Assembly: GCA_019137255.1 (NCBI GenBank)
Contig: WPDH01000052.1
Location: 355,466-419,465, forward strand
Reading direction: 5' to 3'
DNA: 64,000 nucleotides
Source: Corinectria fuckeliana
Lineage: Eukaryota > Ascomycota > Sordariomycetes > Hypocreales > Nectriaceae
Part shown: positions 10,036 through 21,585 of the stretch, piece after piece
Layout of the letters: the number at the start of each line of letters is the position of its first letter
How positions within the stretch are numbered: position 1 is the first letter of the stretch
Notes under the pieces: model-generated
Told to the model about the DNA's origin: nothing
The model's input: the letters and a program-made list of their open reading frames with translations, nothing else
Database searches by the model: none
Made by a program: the position numbers and the translations under genes

Positions 10036-11974
10036 TCTCCGGCTGTTTTTATTAGGGCTGCTGGGTGTTGATCTAATAACCACACCAGTGCCCGGGGCTC
10101 GGGTTGCTGCAGGACGGTGGTACGTAAAGCGAAAGAGCCGTTCGGGCAGTCGGTTGAACAAATCTGGTGGAGCAGCACTGCGGATACCGGGCTTGAAGCC
10201 GACGCTGTGGGTATATAACCCTGGAGGAGTGAGTCGCGCCCGCGGTGTCAGCGAACCTGGAGGGGCTCGCCGCTACACGCAGCGCATAGGCGCATGCAAA
10301 GTCGTGATAAGACGGCCGGACGAGTGCCGATCTCAACGTGATGCAGAGAGGATTTTGCGATTCGGGTGGCAGAAGCTGTAAGGAACAGTTAATCAAGAGG
10401 GGAAGTTGCAAGTTGGACCTCGAGCAGGCTGTGGAAAGCGTAGGAGCGTGTCATCGGTTCTTTGTCATCAGCTTCGGGGGAGTCGGGCTGAGGCCGGATA
10501 GAGTGAGTCGCAAACTCATTGGCCTCCATCCACGTCCAAGACCGTGTCTGCGGGGCCGATGGCACGGTGGGAACAGTAGGGTTCAGGCAAAAAAAAAAGA
10601 GCATCCCCGAGTCTTGACCTTCGGGCTCGGCTTTGTACGTATGCGTAGTACGAGGGATCTGCCCCCAAGTAACGTTATCCCCGCCGCGTGAAGACTGGGG
10701 GAATGCGCTAAAGCGATTCGGGTGCCCTCCACCAAACCTCCACCATGGTCCATGGGGCGATCAAAAAACAGCCAAACAAACGCGTCGCCAACTTCACCAG
10801 GACAAGGCTAGCATTGGGGAAAAAAGAAGGGGAAGACCGTGTTCGTACTCGGTATTATTGTATGGTAATTATTTGCCATTGGCGCTGTTCTTTGGGCCAA
10901 GTGAGTAGAGATCGTGGTTTACCATAAGGCATGGTGCCCAGAATGGGATGCTTTGCAGCTGGTAGCTTAGATATGATACGATACGTATGCCGAATGGGTT
11001 TGCCCCGAACTATCGCGTGCATGGAAGCTAGTAAGGTTTGTTTTAGCTGGAACCCATCTCCCGTCTCTTAGGACAGGGTCCCCAACCCTCTCCAGGGACT
11101 GATGACTTACACGGTCCATCAGGAATCAAGCGCCCTAAAGCACGGCCACGTCCCCCCGCACCTTTCTCAGATTGCCAGCTCAACCCGCCGACCGATGAAT
11201 CACTTTTGACATCGGCCACGGCTCGCGGGTGGGTGGTTCACGCCGTTGACTGGCCCGTTCCGTCGCAAACTGTCCAAACCTAACAATCTAGGGTGCTAGT
11301 GCTGCGAAGCATCGATTCTCAAGAAAAAAAGCAGACCAGGGAGGCGAACTGTTGTCCGGAGCTTTTGTCCATCCATCGTACGATCAGACAAGGACGATAG
11401 GCTGGGGGGAAGGCCAATGGCAATGATAGGAAAATCAAAACAGGAGAGGGCTGCAAGGGAAAGCCAACCTACCAAGACCCATGGGTGGCGGGACGCTTGC
11501 TGTTCTGCTGGCTCGGGAGAACGAACCAAGGGGGCTTGGAAGACAGTTGTCTTGACAATTTGCCAACACCAACAGCCAGCCATACGTCATGTGCAGGTCA
11601 GTTCCGGCACCATTGGCCAACCTGGTATAATATTGAGGAGCTGCTGGATCAACGAAGGATGTCGTCAATTGCACGTGTCGCCGCACGTGGCTGCTACTTT
11701 AGCTTCCCTCTAGCAAGTCTATCTCATCACATGACTTCGCGTCGCAAACGCAAAGGAGCCCGTGCACTATGCCCCTCCTTTACCCAAGATTCTCAGAGAC
11801 TCAAGAGCGCCTTTTCACAACAACTCGAGATTCCAGAAAACACATTCGTGTCTTCTTCGCTGCAGCTGCACGCGGAAAAATATACCACACGTTTCCTGAT
11901 CTCCTGTAGCTGAGTCACCCTTGTCACGCAGCTCCATCGTCTAGCGAGTGCAGACCAACGCCCTCAACTACAAC
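10036..11974. promoter_or_regulatory. Divergent upstream region bZIP / RPA3, 1.94 kb
   Basis: Long spacer between two starts. A TATATA-type motif at about 10210-10217 lies roughly 175 bp before the bZIP ATG. An A-run sits near 10590. The length suggests a sizeable upstream regulatory region or leader for the bZIP gene. Open frames inside are short and have no recognisable product. Confidence 0.4.
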
Positions 11975-12697
11975 ATGGCCGAGCAACTGTGCACCCCGCG
12001 CATCACCGCGTCCTACCTCGACAACTTCGTCGGCCGCATCGTCATGCTCGTCGGCAAGGTCACGCAGCTTCGAGGTAACCAAGCCACGCTGGACTCAGAC
12101 GGAACCGTCACTGTGCTTCTAGACCCTGTAAGTGAACCCACGTTGCCACGGCTTGCCTAGCCCGAACCTGAGCCTCGGGACGGTCCCGAACGTCTCGGCC
12201 AGTCACAGCTGTTTCTAGGGGACCCCTCTTGCGCATCCTTGAAAGCTTTGACCTCGATTAACGGTCGCCTAGGAGGCTCATCTCGCCAATGGCAATACCG
12301 CCCAGGTCATTGGCAAAGTCAACCCCGACCTGTCGATTAAGGTGTGGTCGTCAAGGGACCTGGGAACGAGTGTGGGTACGTTTTCTATCAGATGTCAAGT
12401 CCGAGCGTCATAGACTCACAACTGATCCCGCCACCACTACTACCTACCAATACACTTCAGTGGCATCACCTCAACTCCGATTCCGTACCCTTCCCCCTCA
12501 AAAAGCTTCCCATCTTCCAACCTCGCTCTACCTGTGGGGCAATCTGGTGACTGCTTCAATCGGCCTTTCAAGCCGCCTCTGAAGCTCATCTCGCCTGGAT
12601 GTATTTCGCTAACATGTTATTTACAGATTTTGGACTATACACCTCTGTCGTCGATGCCACCCACCGGCATAAAGAAATCTTCGTCTCAGATAATTGA
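11975..12697 (+). CDS. RFA3: Replication protein A small subunit (RPA14/Rfa3)
   Basis: Smallest subunit of the heterotrimeric single-strand DNA-binding protein RPA, needed for replication and repair. Exons 11975-12127, 12273-12375, 12627-12697; 108 aa, the usual size. The single OB-fold shows as TPRITASYLDNFVGRIVMLV, a GKVTQLRGNQATLDSDGTV strand pair, and after splicing EAHLANGNTAQVIGKV, IKVWSSRDLGTSVDFGLYTS and a C-terminal helix VVDATHRHKEIFVSDN. Intron 2 is long for this window (251 nt), pyrimidine-rich, and may contain the promoter of the next gene. All phases match (153+103+71 nt). Confidence 0.93.
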
Positions 12698-12748
12698 CTG
12701 GCTCAACCAGATCATGGTCCCTCCGGGCCGTATAGTTCTCAGGTAGCC

Positions 12749-13492
12749 ATGGTCTGGTCCTCGCCTTCCACTACTCTAACTCAAACAATTGCCACCACTC
12801 CTCCCAACGGCCAGGAAGCAGCATCAAATACCTGGTCTTCTGATTCAGAATACGAAATGTCACATTCCGCCACCCCTAGCTGGAGATCTCCTACTATATC
12901 GCCTCGACGAGAACCCCCACCTCGAACCGCGGCTTATTCCCGGCGAGAGGCTAGCAGGCCTTCCACCGCAGACTCCATATCAAGCTTCTCAACCTCGAGC
13001 TCCGATTTGATCTTCACTCGCGTCTCTCCCTTTGGATCCTCCAACACGGCGCAACTATTCTCGTCTGACTCGCCGTCGCCTGCGGAATTCGCATTACCTT
13101 CGCCCCCTCGAGATGTCCAGTTCTCCACACCCCCAGCCACTTCCCGGAGTATACCCTCCGCCCAGCCCTTGGGCCACTTGCCTCCTCTATCTTCCCAGGT
13201 CTTCACTACCTCCGGACCATCCAGCATGCTCTCATCTCCGGCTTTGACCCAGTCGCAAGCCAATGGCCGGCCTGACTACCCTACCCCATCCCCTAGCGCC
13301 CGCTCTACAAGGCGCCACCCGGCAGCTATCCCCAACGACATTTTGAGCGGATCTAACCCGCTCACACCGGAGCCCGATGACTCTGAGCTGTTCGACTCAG
13401 TTCTCGATGGCATTGCCCGAATCCATGTAACCATGGAAATGGATGAGGCTGGACGTTGGCGGATTAGGCGGACTGGGGATGAGAGATCATAG
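12749..13492 (+). CDS. Ser/Pro-rich protein of unknown function
   Basis: Intronless frame of 247 aa starting 51 nt after the RPA3 stop, same strand. Most of it is low-complexity Ser/Pro/Thr with many SP and TP pairs and short Arg clusters (SPRREPPPRTAAYSRREASR), so probably disordered and a kinase substrate. The last about 45 residues look different and ordered: TPEPDDSELFDSVLDGIARI followed by HVTMEMDEAGRWRIRR. That acidic-to-basic tail is the best argument that this is a real protein. No domain recognised. It could be a nuclear or signalling adaptor, but this is a guess. The spacing leaves almost no room for its own promoter outside RPA3. Confidence 0.65.
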   Translation: MVWSSPSTTLTQTIATTPPNGQEAASNTWSSDSEYEMSHSATPSWRSPTISPRREPPPRTAAYSRREASRPSTADSISSFSTSSSDLIFTRVSPFGSSNTAQLFSSDSPSPAEFALPSPPRDVQFSTPPATSRSIPSAQPLGHLPPLSSQVFTTSGPSSMLSSPALTQSQANGRPDYPTPSPSARSTRRHPAAIPNDILSGSNPLTPEPDDSELFDSVLDGIARIHVTMEMDEAGRWRIRRTGDERS

Positions 13493-14072
13493 GGTATCCT
13501 CTCCCCAAACCAGCTGAGACCGAGTATTCGTCCATCTCCTTTCAGTATCATACACGGTCGATACCCCACATTCTTGAACTACACCTCACGATGCTTGACT
13601 GCTGCCTTGAGTGTTGCTCATCCGCCTAATGATCCTATCTCGCACTCGCCAAGATACCGATACGTTAGAGGATACAGGGTACTGATACAGACTTCCTCGG
13701 TACTTCTTGGCACCACAAGAGGGCGTTCGGGCAGATTGTTAAGATTCCCTTGGTCAATCCTTACGCGAGGTTCTCGAAAACAACTGGTCTACTTAGAGAA
13801 GCATCGTCTTAGGTACAAAGCAGCTCGGGGCCAGTTTGAACGCAGGTCAAAGTAACCCTCCGGTGGCGTACATATTTAGCCTTGGTTGCCTCCCGAACGT
13901 CGCTCCTCAGCATTCAGGGGTTTGACAGGAAGCTCACCCTTCCAACTCCATGGTGGGTACTGCAAATTTAATTCATCGATATCCTACCTGGTAACAAAGC
14001 TCGTACTTTCCCCCCCTCCGCAGTCTTTCCATGTTCTGTCCAGTGCCTACCGCCGGCTTCAGCCCTCTCACA
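13493..14072. other. Convergent 3' intergenic region
   Basis: Between the Ser/Pro-rich gene and the RhoGAP gene. Presumed 3' UTRs; nothing recognised. Confidence 0.55.
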
Positions 14073-17000
14073 TTACCCAGTCTCTTCTAAACACAACAAC
14101 TCCTGCGCCGCCATCCAAACCTCCACCGCGCTCTCGCTTAGCTCCCTCCTCCTCGTCGTGTCTACGCGTCCAAAATCTTCGGCTTCGTCCAATAAGCCTT
14201 GAAGGTAAGGGGGAGGACTGTCCGGAGGCCCATCTGTCCGGCCAGGAACTCCATGAAGACACTTGCGGATCCGCGCCGTGATAACCCCGGCGTCTTCTGT
14301 TCTCCTAGAAGTGTCACTTTCGTGTGTCTGGCTCCTTTGCCTCGTGCCAATGTGCTCTGCCAACGTCGAGTGTTGGTCTTGGTACAATGCTTGGCCGACA
14401 CTCTGTTCAGACCTAATCCCATCATGCACAGTCGAATCACTCCCTGGACTTGACCCATCACTCTGACGATCCGCAGCGACAGCCGCTCCTCGTAATCCTC
14501 TCAATCTCGCTGTAAATCTCTCAAACACCTTCACTCTGCGCTCCGCGGCCTCGGCTCTCTCTTTCCACACCTGTGCCTCTTTCTTCGCTTCCCGCAATTG
14601 TTGGCTCAAGGTGCCTACATCCGCATTTTGTTGCACCGCAAGCTGTCTTTTTAGCATGGCGGCCTCTTCCGTTCTGGAGTCTAGTTGACGCTGTAGGCTA
14701 CGAATTTGTGCGTGTAACAGAGTTGTGCTTCTAGGACGTGGCGTCGGTGTAGACCCGCTGCTAGGAACCCCAGCAAAGAAATCGGAGTCCTGCTGGATGT
14801 TGGACGTGGACGACGAAGGCCGCAGTCGATTGAGGTATTGAGCGATGGGAGGGGGTTCCTGGTGTGGAACCATTGTCCCAAGACTCGGGGGACTCTGAAG
14901 GGATGCCTCCTTCGCCCTCGTTGTCTCTGGAACGGGCCTTTTGGATGGTACGGGTTTTCGGAACAACATCATCTGGGGTGTGTCCTGAATAATTCCCTGT
15001 TGTTTCTCAACAAGCGCGGGCGATTCTTTTCTCAGTGCAACACTTTGGCTCACTGAGTTCGACGCTTCCCGACCGACATTGCTCGACGAGTGCCGAGGAC
15101 GCTGTTGATTTTGACTCGACGACGAGGGCCGACGAGGACTTGGTTGTGACCAGGTCGACGCAGACCTCGAAGACCGAACGGACTTTTCAGGTGATGCCTG
15201 TGAGTAGTGCGATATCAGGCTCTGAGTTCTGCTTTGCGGCTTTGCCTGGGATTTTGATAGCTCTTGCTCTTGAGATCCTTCTCCTTCAAACATTGCCGCC
15301 ATGGCTTTCACTGCTCCTCGCTTGTTGGCCACATCAGATACGCTACTTCGCACAGGCGTATTGCCAGGCGTATTGCCAGGCGCCTCTGTGTTGCCGTTCC
15401 GTAGTTGAGATGGGGCAGCATAGGATCTGCGTGGCTGTGATGACCCACCGGGAGTGGTATCAGATCGGCCGACATGTTGGTGAGCCACTTCGCCCTGAGG
15501 TTGTCTCAAATCATCACTATGAGATAGGTTTCTGTCTTGCTTTCTAGGGTTACCACTGAAGTTGATATCCATGCCGCCTATCTTTCCGAGGGTGGGTGGT
15601 GCTGCTCCTGGGGTCGCGAGAGAAGCCCTCTAGGCCTCTGCACTGGCTCCAGGAGCGTCCTGGCCGCTTTGAATAGGATGTCCAGAAAGACTCGGCGGCA
15701 CACGCATTGGTGCATAGAACTGCGTCGGAGTTGCGCGAATGGAACTTTGGGGAACCAGATCGTGCATTCGACGCGTCTTGCGGTGCTGAGAGTCCCCGTT
15801 TTCAGAGAGAACCATGTTTTCTCTATTGTGAATTGCTTTAGAAACACTCTCCACTGGCGGGCTCTTTCCATGGCTTGTCGTGTTCTGCGAGATTTGCAGC
15901 TCGGTGTTACGACATGACGAGTCCGCGGAGAACTCATTATAAGGTATTACCAATTCGTCAGGTGTTAGGGACCGTGTCTTCAAGCCGTCTTGCTTGACTT
16001 GAGAGTCGATGCCAGCGACTGTTTCATCTTGTCGGTCTGTGAATGAGAATGCTCGAGATGACTTAGATCCCTCCAGCCCGTCATCAGCTAGGGCTTTCTG
16101 ATGCGGCTTCTCGGATCTCTCTTTTGCTGCTTTCCTGCCTCTTTGCGCCTTTCGTCTTTCGATGGTTTGATTGCCTGTATTTGGCGTTCTGCCATTTATA
16201 TCTTCGATATGGGAATACTGTAGTGGTTGTTTTCGATTTGAATATTCTGCTTCAGGTTTTGGTTTTGAGGATGTACGGGGAGGCACATCCTCGATGGAGA
16301 CCCTTGGGCTGCCAAACCTTGACGTTTCCCTCACCCTTTTTGCTGACATCTGGGCGGGATGTTCGCAAGCCTCGGTGGACTCAAACCTATGATCGCCCTG
16401 CGATACTGATTCTCTCTGGCGACTAAGGGTTGCCCAAGAGCTGCCGTCGTTGGATTGACTGGAATGCAGATCGTGTGGGCTCGAGCCAAGTTCAGATATC
16501 TGACTGGTGTTGTCTACCAAAGCACTGCGCACTTGATGATGTTGGTGTCCCTGATCGAACTTCTCCTCCTCTGCCGTGCTCTCCTCTGCCGTTGGGCTTA
16601 GCATTCTAATGCTGGGCCTTGTACCTAGCCTATTAGAGGTTGAGCTCTTTCTTTTCTTTGGACGCTGCCGTTTCACGCCTAGGTGTAGGGTGTCTGGCTC
16701 GGGGCTTCCAGTGTGAGACCCTCGATCAGCTTCGTCTTCGTCTCTAGGCTGGCGTAGCCATGCTTTCTCTTGATCCCAGTCTGGAGGTTTTCGAATAACA
16801 AACGACTCAGAAGCAGACTGTCGCAATGAATCGGTCCGAAGACTGCTGAAAGAAGCCTTTCTCACACAATGCATGCCGATAGACTTCATCTGCCGTACAA
16901 TGTCCCTCCAGTTGGCAATTAGCATCTCAGTAATGCCATTCGCGATGAGAATCTTGTTGAGAGTGGGTCCTGTGGCGCTTTTGAATTCGTCTGCTTTGGA

Positions 17001-18277
17001 TTTGCGACGATCTCGAGGCTCTCGACGCGGTGTGGGTGGGCTCAGGGGGAAAAGTAACCCTGAATCGGGAGTGGTCGACTTGATGGTGTATTTTTCCAGC
17101 AAATCTCCCAAAAGTAGCGGCCCAAAGACGATTCCAAGCGCGCTGTATCCCATCAAGTCTCCGGTTGGAAGTGGCCGCCCCCCATCATCTTCCCTGGGAG
17201 CCACCTCTGCCACACGGCCAACTAAGCTCAGCAGTCCAAAGACGGCGCAGATGAGCTCTCTTCTGAATTGCGACTCAATGGTAGCGATGGCCAGTGCGAT
17301 GAGTCGAGCTCGGACTTTGGTCTGCTTCGTTCGAGGGAACTCGGGATCGCCACGAAGCTGCGAGTGGATGGCGACGAGGGCATCAAAGATGGATAGAGAG
17401 CCTAGAATACCCCCGGGAAGAACAGATAGGAGGCGTTTGAATGTCGAGGCAACGTCGTGAACCGACAGTTGAATGTGCATTGGTAGGTTGGCACAGCGGA
17501 CGGTGCTGGCAATATTGATTCCACCCTTTTCCGTATAGCAGTAATAGTCGAAGAGATCATTCACCACCCTCACAGATCCGGGGATGCGAAAAATACCCCG
17601 AGTCGCGACATGTTGGGTGAGGTAATGGGCCGTGGCACGGAGACAAGTTGGAAGGACCAGAGCAGATGGCGCATACTCAGAAGGAAGATATATGACGCTT
17701 TTGCCACTCAACCGAACCATCGACTGGATGTCAAAGGTCTTGGGGGTTTCGCGCCGTGGGTGTGCTAGGTGATGTGCGAGGTCAGACACACTTCGCTTAT
17801 GGTGACCCTCGAGTGTTCGTGGTCTTGGGACGGTCGCGGGCTGGCTGGACGTGGATCGTAGGATCCGATAAAACCACCCTCGCTTCTGAGGGCTACCAGG
17901 TCCGTGATCCTCGAGACGCTGTCAGATTTCCAATGTGGCCAAGGTTGTCAGGTCAGTTGCAGAACTCACAGCTTGCTTATGGTTGAGGGTTAACTCCTCG
18001 ACCGCCAGGACCTTTACGCCGTGCTTTTGCAACTAATCAGCATCGTTGTTCCACGAGAAACGATGGACGCAATGCACACCTTCTTTGCCAGGCGGTTGTA
18101 TTCCTGCACAAAGGCTGCTCGGTTTTCCACCTCATCTGTGTCGCTCAACAGCCCTCGTTCGCCACTGCTCGTCGTCCATGTCCTGCTACTGCGCATCTGT
18201 GGCCCCCTATTTGCGACATTCCGCATGGCGATATGGTGGGGGTAGCTGAAGGACCCCGAGCTTGCGGACGGAAGCAT
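14073..18277 (-). CDS. RhoGAP domain protein with C-terminal coiled coil; in-frame TAG inside
   Basis: GTPase-activating protein for a Rho/Rac/Cdc42-type GTPase. Exons: 18080 up to about 18277, 17970-18023, 17918 onward. Start uncertain: ATGs at 18277, 18226 and 18196 are all in frame. Spliced exons give QEYNRLAKK joined to HGVKVLAVEELTLNHKQA, then RGWFYRILRSTSSQPATVPR before the domain. The GAP domain (about residues 135-370) has the arginine-finger block GIFRIPGSVRVVNDLFDYYC, then VHDVASTFKRLLSVLPGGIL and SALGIVFGPLLLGDLLEKY. A long disordered region follows, then a coiled coil (LHAQIRSLQRQLDSRTEEAA, then LREAKKEAQVWKERAEAAE). One TAG at 15630-15632 interrupts an otherwise continuous frame from 17918 to 14073. 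It falls in a possible 96-nt intron (15608-15703, GTGTGC...CCCCAG, a multiple of three). Full product about 1,330-1,365 aa; if the TAG ends translation, about 845 aa and no coiled coil. Confidence 0.8.
15608..15703 (-). other. Candidate optional intron covering the RhoGAP TAG
   Basis: On the minus strand this 96-nt piece begins GTGTGC (the same donor hexamer as intron 1 of this gene) and ends with a pyrimidine-rich stretch and CCCCAG. Removing it keeps frame, deletes the stop and joins YAPM-R to AAPPTLGKIGGMDI. I see no convincing CTRAY branch site, and an inner GT at 15643 would give an implausibly short 36-nt intron. Confidence 0.45.
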
Positions 18278-19494
18278 TCGGCGCGATGGTCTTATAGTTG
18301 CGGCAGGCGGGTAGTGAAGGGGGTCGGGTGGCAAGGACGAGTCCAAGAATGCCATTTGTATACGGCACCAACGAGCCGTGGCGGCCTGAAGATGATAGAA
18401 GTAGATCTGTAGCTGGACGATATGCTTCGGCAAAGGCTGGTTGTTGGGTTAGTAGGCAGGTGTTAAAAAAAAGACTGTAGGTTCACGTGTCAGAGCAGCG
18501 CGACTGTTGACGAGAACATGACAGATCCATCGCGACTGGCCGAGACGTTGTTTTCACAGGAACCAAGAGGAAGATGATGATGCAACAAGTTCCAAGGGGG
18601 AAGGTTTCTACCAGTCGTGTCTGACCTTGGTCGCAGGTGCCGACAAGCCAACTGCCGACATGCGCAGTGGCGATAGACCAACCGGGACTGGGGGGGCGAC
18701 AACCAAGTGGTAAGAAGCGAGAGGACGAGTTTCCAAGGATACCGCTGGCCACTCAGAGAAGGCGTCAGGGAGCAGATGGCCTGTAACGTAGCCCGTGCAG
18801 TCTGCGAACGGTCGTCGGCCGCAGTTGTCGTCGAGAAGCTGGTGAAAGTTGGTCGAGGAGGAAAGCTGAGCGAGATAGAAGAGCTGGACTCGATGGGTAA
18901 ATATGGCGTTGGCAGCTGCAGCCAGCCGACGAGCACACACTCCAGCACCTGACCGAGGCGTCAGGTGGCTACCTGCGTTCTTACTTGGGCACCTAGGCAC
19001 CTAGGCACCTCCTGAGGCACCTTGCAGCGGACTCTCCACCTCGCGTTACCAATGATGGAGGGAAGACGTCGGTATGAGGCAGGTGGTGAGGGCTCTGTGC
19101 ATGTAGTGTGTGTGACGGTGGGGAGGCGGAGGAGGATCGATATGTCGGGGTCACAGCAGGACTATCAGAGTCGCCCCCGTGAGAGAAGATGGGTTGCAGT
19201 GGCAAGACAGACGTGAGCCAAAGGGAGCAAGACATGATTATCGACACGCCTCTACGGCATTCATCAGCGTGACATCGGGTGTGCACCGCGCACCACCGGC
19301 AGTCTATAATGAAAGATCAAACTATGCAACACCATGGTATTCCACCCATTTAAATTCCTGATACGCCATTCAGATGCACCCCCGCGTTTACCCTGAGCTT
19401 CCCATTCCCTCTTTCTTAAGGAGATCCCTTCCTTGGTCGCGGGCACTTGCAATCATGGGCGTCGTTGTGTTTTTAGTCCCTGGCATGAGCACCG
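18278..19494. other. Intergenic region, RhoGAP leader side and SNF4 3' side
   Basis: Holds the RhoGAP promoter/leader and the SNF4 3' UTR. A short tandem array of ggcaccta-like units is at 18988-19022. No gene recognised. Confidence 0.5.
18988..19022. repeat. Short tandem repeat (ggcaccta)n
   Basis: About three near-perfect copies of an 8-base unit followed by a degenerate copy. Intergenic. Confidence 0.8.
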
Positions 19495-21585
19495 TCATGA
19501 CCAGTTGGACGTATCCTCTACACCGGACAGCAACACGTATTTGAGGATGTCCGATAGCGAGATGATGCCCTTGAGCTTGTTATCATCGTCGACCACAATT
19601 AACCGGTGCACCCTACTCTTTCGGATCGTGTCGAATATGGAGTCCAGTCGGTCGTGTTCGCCACAGGTGTAGATGCCGGGACTGTCGTCGGGACGCTTGC
19701 AAAGGGCCTCGCCGACCGAGTTGTCGAGGTCTTCGTATGCGCCCCCCTTGATGCAGGGAATAACGTCAACTGCCTCGAAGACGTTGAGTACCCTGTTGTC
19801 GCCGTCGACAATGGGAACACAGCTGATGTTGTGATCGACCATGAGGTGAACAACGTCGAGAACTGGGCTATCCATGCGAGCTGTGGCGAGGTTGGAGTAG
19901 CTGCCGAGTCCGACTTCGCGGACCGTCTTCTTCAGCAGGACCGTGTTGTGCTCGTTGTTGACGGCGATGAACTTGAGGATACGGTACTGGGTGATGACCG
20001 ACACCACCATCTCCTTGTTGGTTTCGCTATCGACATCGACGAGGGGAATTCGGCGGGCGCGGGTCTTGAGCATGCGACGACATGCTTCGTAGAGTGGTCT
20101 GGAGGGATGAACGGATACTGTCTCTATGGGGAATGCGCCGATGGCCTTTTCGATGTCTACCCGTATTGTGGTTAGCAGTTGTTCTCCGGATACTCATGGC
20201 GGGGTTGCGCAGAGGGAGGGCCAACCTCGCAGGCTACTAAGACGGAACGTATCGAGCTTGCTCATTTCATCGGGGAACTGGCAGTAGTACTGGATGACAT
20301 TGATGAAGTCGGTGCTGGTGAGGATGCCGGCGAATCGAGCATTGCGCGAGTCCCAGAGAGGAGCCGACACGATTGCTAGCCCAGATGTTAGTATTGGCGC
20401 TGGCTGTACCATCGTCGGGATCGCGACGAGGGGCGGAGGAGCACGGAGGGACGCACAATTCTGGATCAAGATGTTGAGACTCTTCTTGATCATCAGTTCG
20501 GTATCGAGGACGATAAGGCGGAACGAGAGGGGCAGGACATCATAGCTAGTGCGAACTTTGAGAAACTCGCGAATCGCATTCTAAGTGATGAGGCACCAGT
20601 CAGCTTTCAGCTACGTCCCAAGACTGCCAACACTCGTGTTCAAATAAGAGAGGTGCCAATGTTCCGCGAGCGCGACCGCAAATGAGCCCACAGCAGAAGA
20701 GGGCGAAAGCGGCGGGCGGGCGCATCACGGACGGGCGGGCGGGACGGGACCTGGCATGGCGGGGGGGGGTAGCGACGATCGGCCGGCGATGAGATGAGAG
20801 ACAGGCTAGAAGGCAAAGGGAGGAGCAAAAGGACGGAATGAACATACTAGACCCTGCAGCTGGTCTTTGTCGAGAGGGCTCAGGGGCTTGGACTCGCTGG
20901 GCGTCATTGCGCTCCGGTGTGAGGAAGTCCTGGGGCGGAAACGTAGGTAGGATGACGGAGCGACAAACTGAGGGACTTGGCCTGGGCCGCCCGCGGCGGT
21001 GGTGGTGGTGGTTGTGGATGTGGATGGTATGGTGGGTGCTGTGGTGGATGTTGTTGTGGAGGCCCGCCCCCGGCGTGGAGTCGGCCCATGGTTATTAGGC
21101 TCTGTGCCTGCGTTTGTACCACTGAAGAACAGACCATCACCACCTCCACCACCACCTCCAGCTGCTGTTGGCACGGCGGTCGTTGTTGTCGCTCCAAAAT
21201 AGCTGTTGGAATAGTAGCCCTCAGCTGCTGAAAGCCCCCTGTTGTTGATCCCGGGAATCCCACGTCCCGCAGTCGTGTCAATCGTCGCCGACGCCGACGC
21301 CGATGCCGATGCCGATGCCGATGCCGACGAGAAATAGTCGCTGGGCCGTGACCAATTGTCCGCCGGCACCGGTATGGTCATTGGCACGGAACCGCCGCCT
21401 TCGCTGGCATCAGTTCGCGACCGGCGCCGTTGCACGAACGGGGCATCTCCTTGCCGTGGTGGGATCCCCAGGTGGGCATCCCCTTCGCTTCGGCCCTCGT
21501 CCATGCGAGCGCTGCGGCTGTCCTCCCGGGTCGTCTCCAAGGCGGCGCCGCCAATCTCGTCGGGACGGTCTGGATTTCCCTCCAT
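19495..21585 (-). CDS. SNF4: AMP-activated/Snf1 kinase gamma subunit, four CBS domains
   Basis: Regulatory nucleotide-sensing subunit of the Snf1/AMPK kinase, which controls carbon and energy responses. Exons: 20848-21585, 20457-20580, 20226-20375, 19495-20156; 557 aa. The CBS core fills the last about 310 residues: NAIREFLKVRTSYDVLPLSF, LNILIQNSIVSAPLWDS, FAGILTSTDFINVIQYY, DIEKAIGAFPIETVSVHPSR, and at the end LIVVDDDNKLKGIISLSDIL. Yeast Snf4 is only about 320 aa; here an N-terminal low-complexity extension of about 245 residues is added, with an Arg-rich RRRSRT patch, a Ser-Ala repeat, Gly and Thr runs. Start is the first true ATG of the frame (MEGNPDRPDEIGG); the open frame continues upstream only to a TTG. 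Intron 3 has a GTTGGC donor. Intron 1 (267 nt) contains a 9-G run at 20761-20769. Confidence 0.93.
21289..21330. repeat. Coding hexanucleotide repeat in SNF4 exon 1
   Basis: Plus strand (gccgac/gccgat)n, seven units, encoding a Ser-Ala dipeptide repeat on the minus strand. In frame, so length change would add or remove two residues per unit. Confidence 0.85.

Noticed and set aside
15608..15643. 36-nt intron removing the RhoGAP TAG
   Set aside because: Far below the usual minimum intron length of these fungi and without a branch site; the 96-nt alternative is preferred.
20761..20769. Run of nine G in SNF4 as a frameshift
   Set aside because: It lies inside intron 1 and does not affect the frame.
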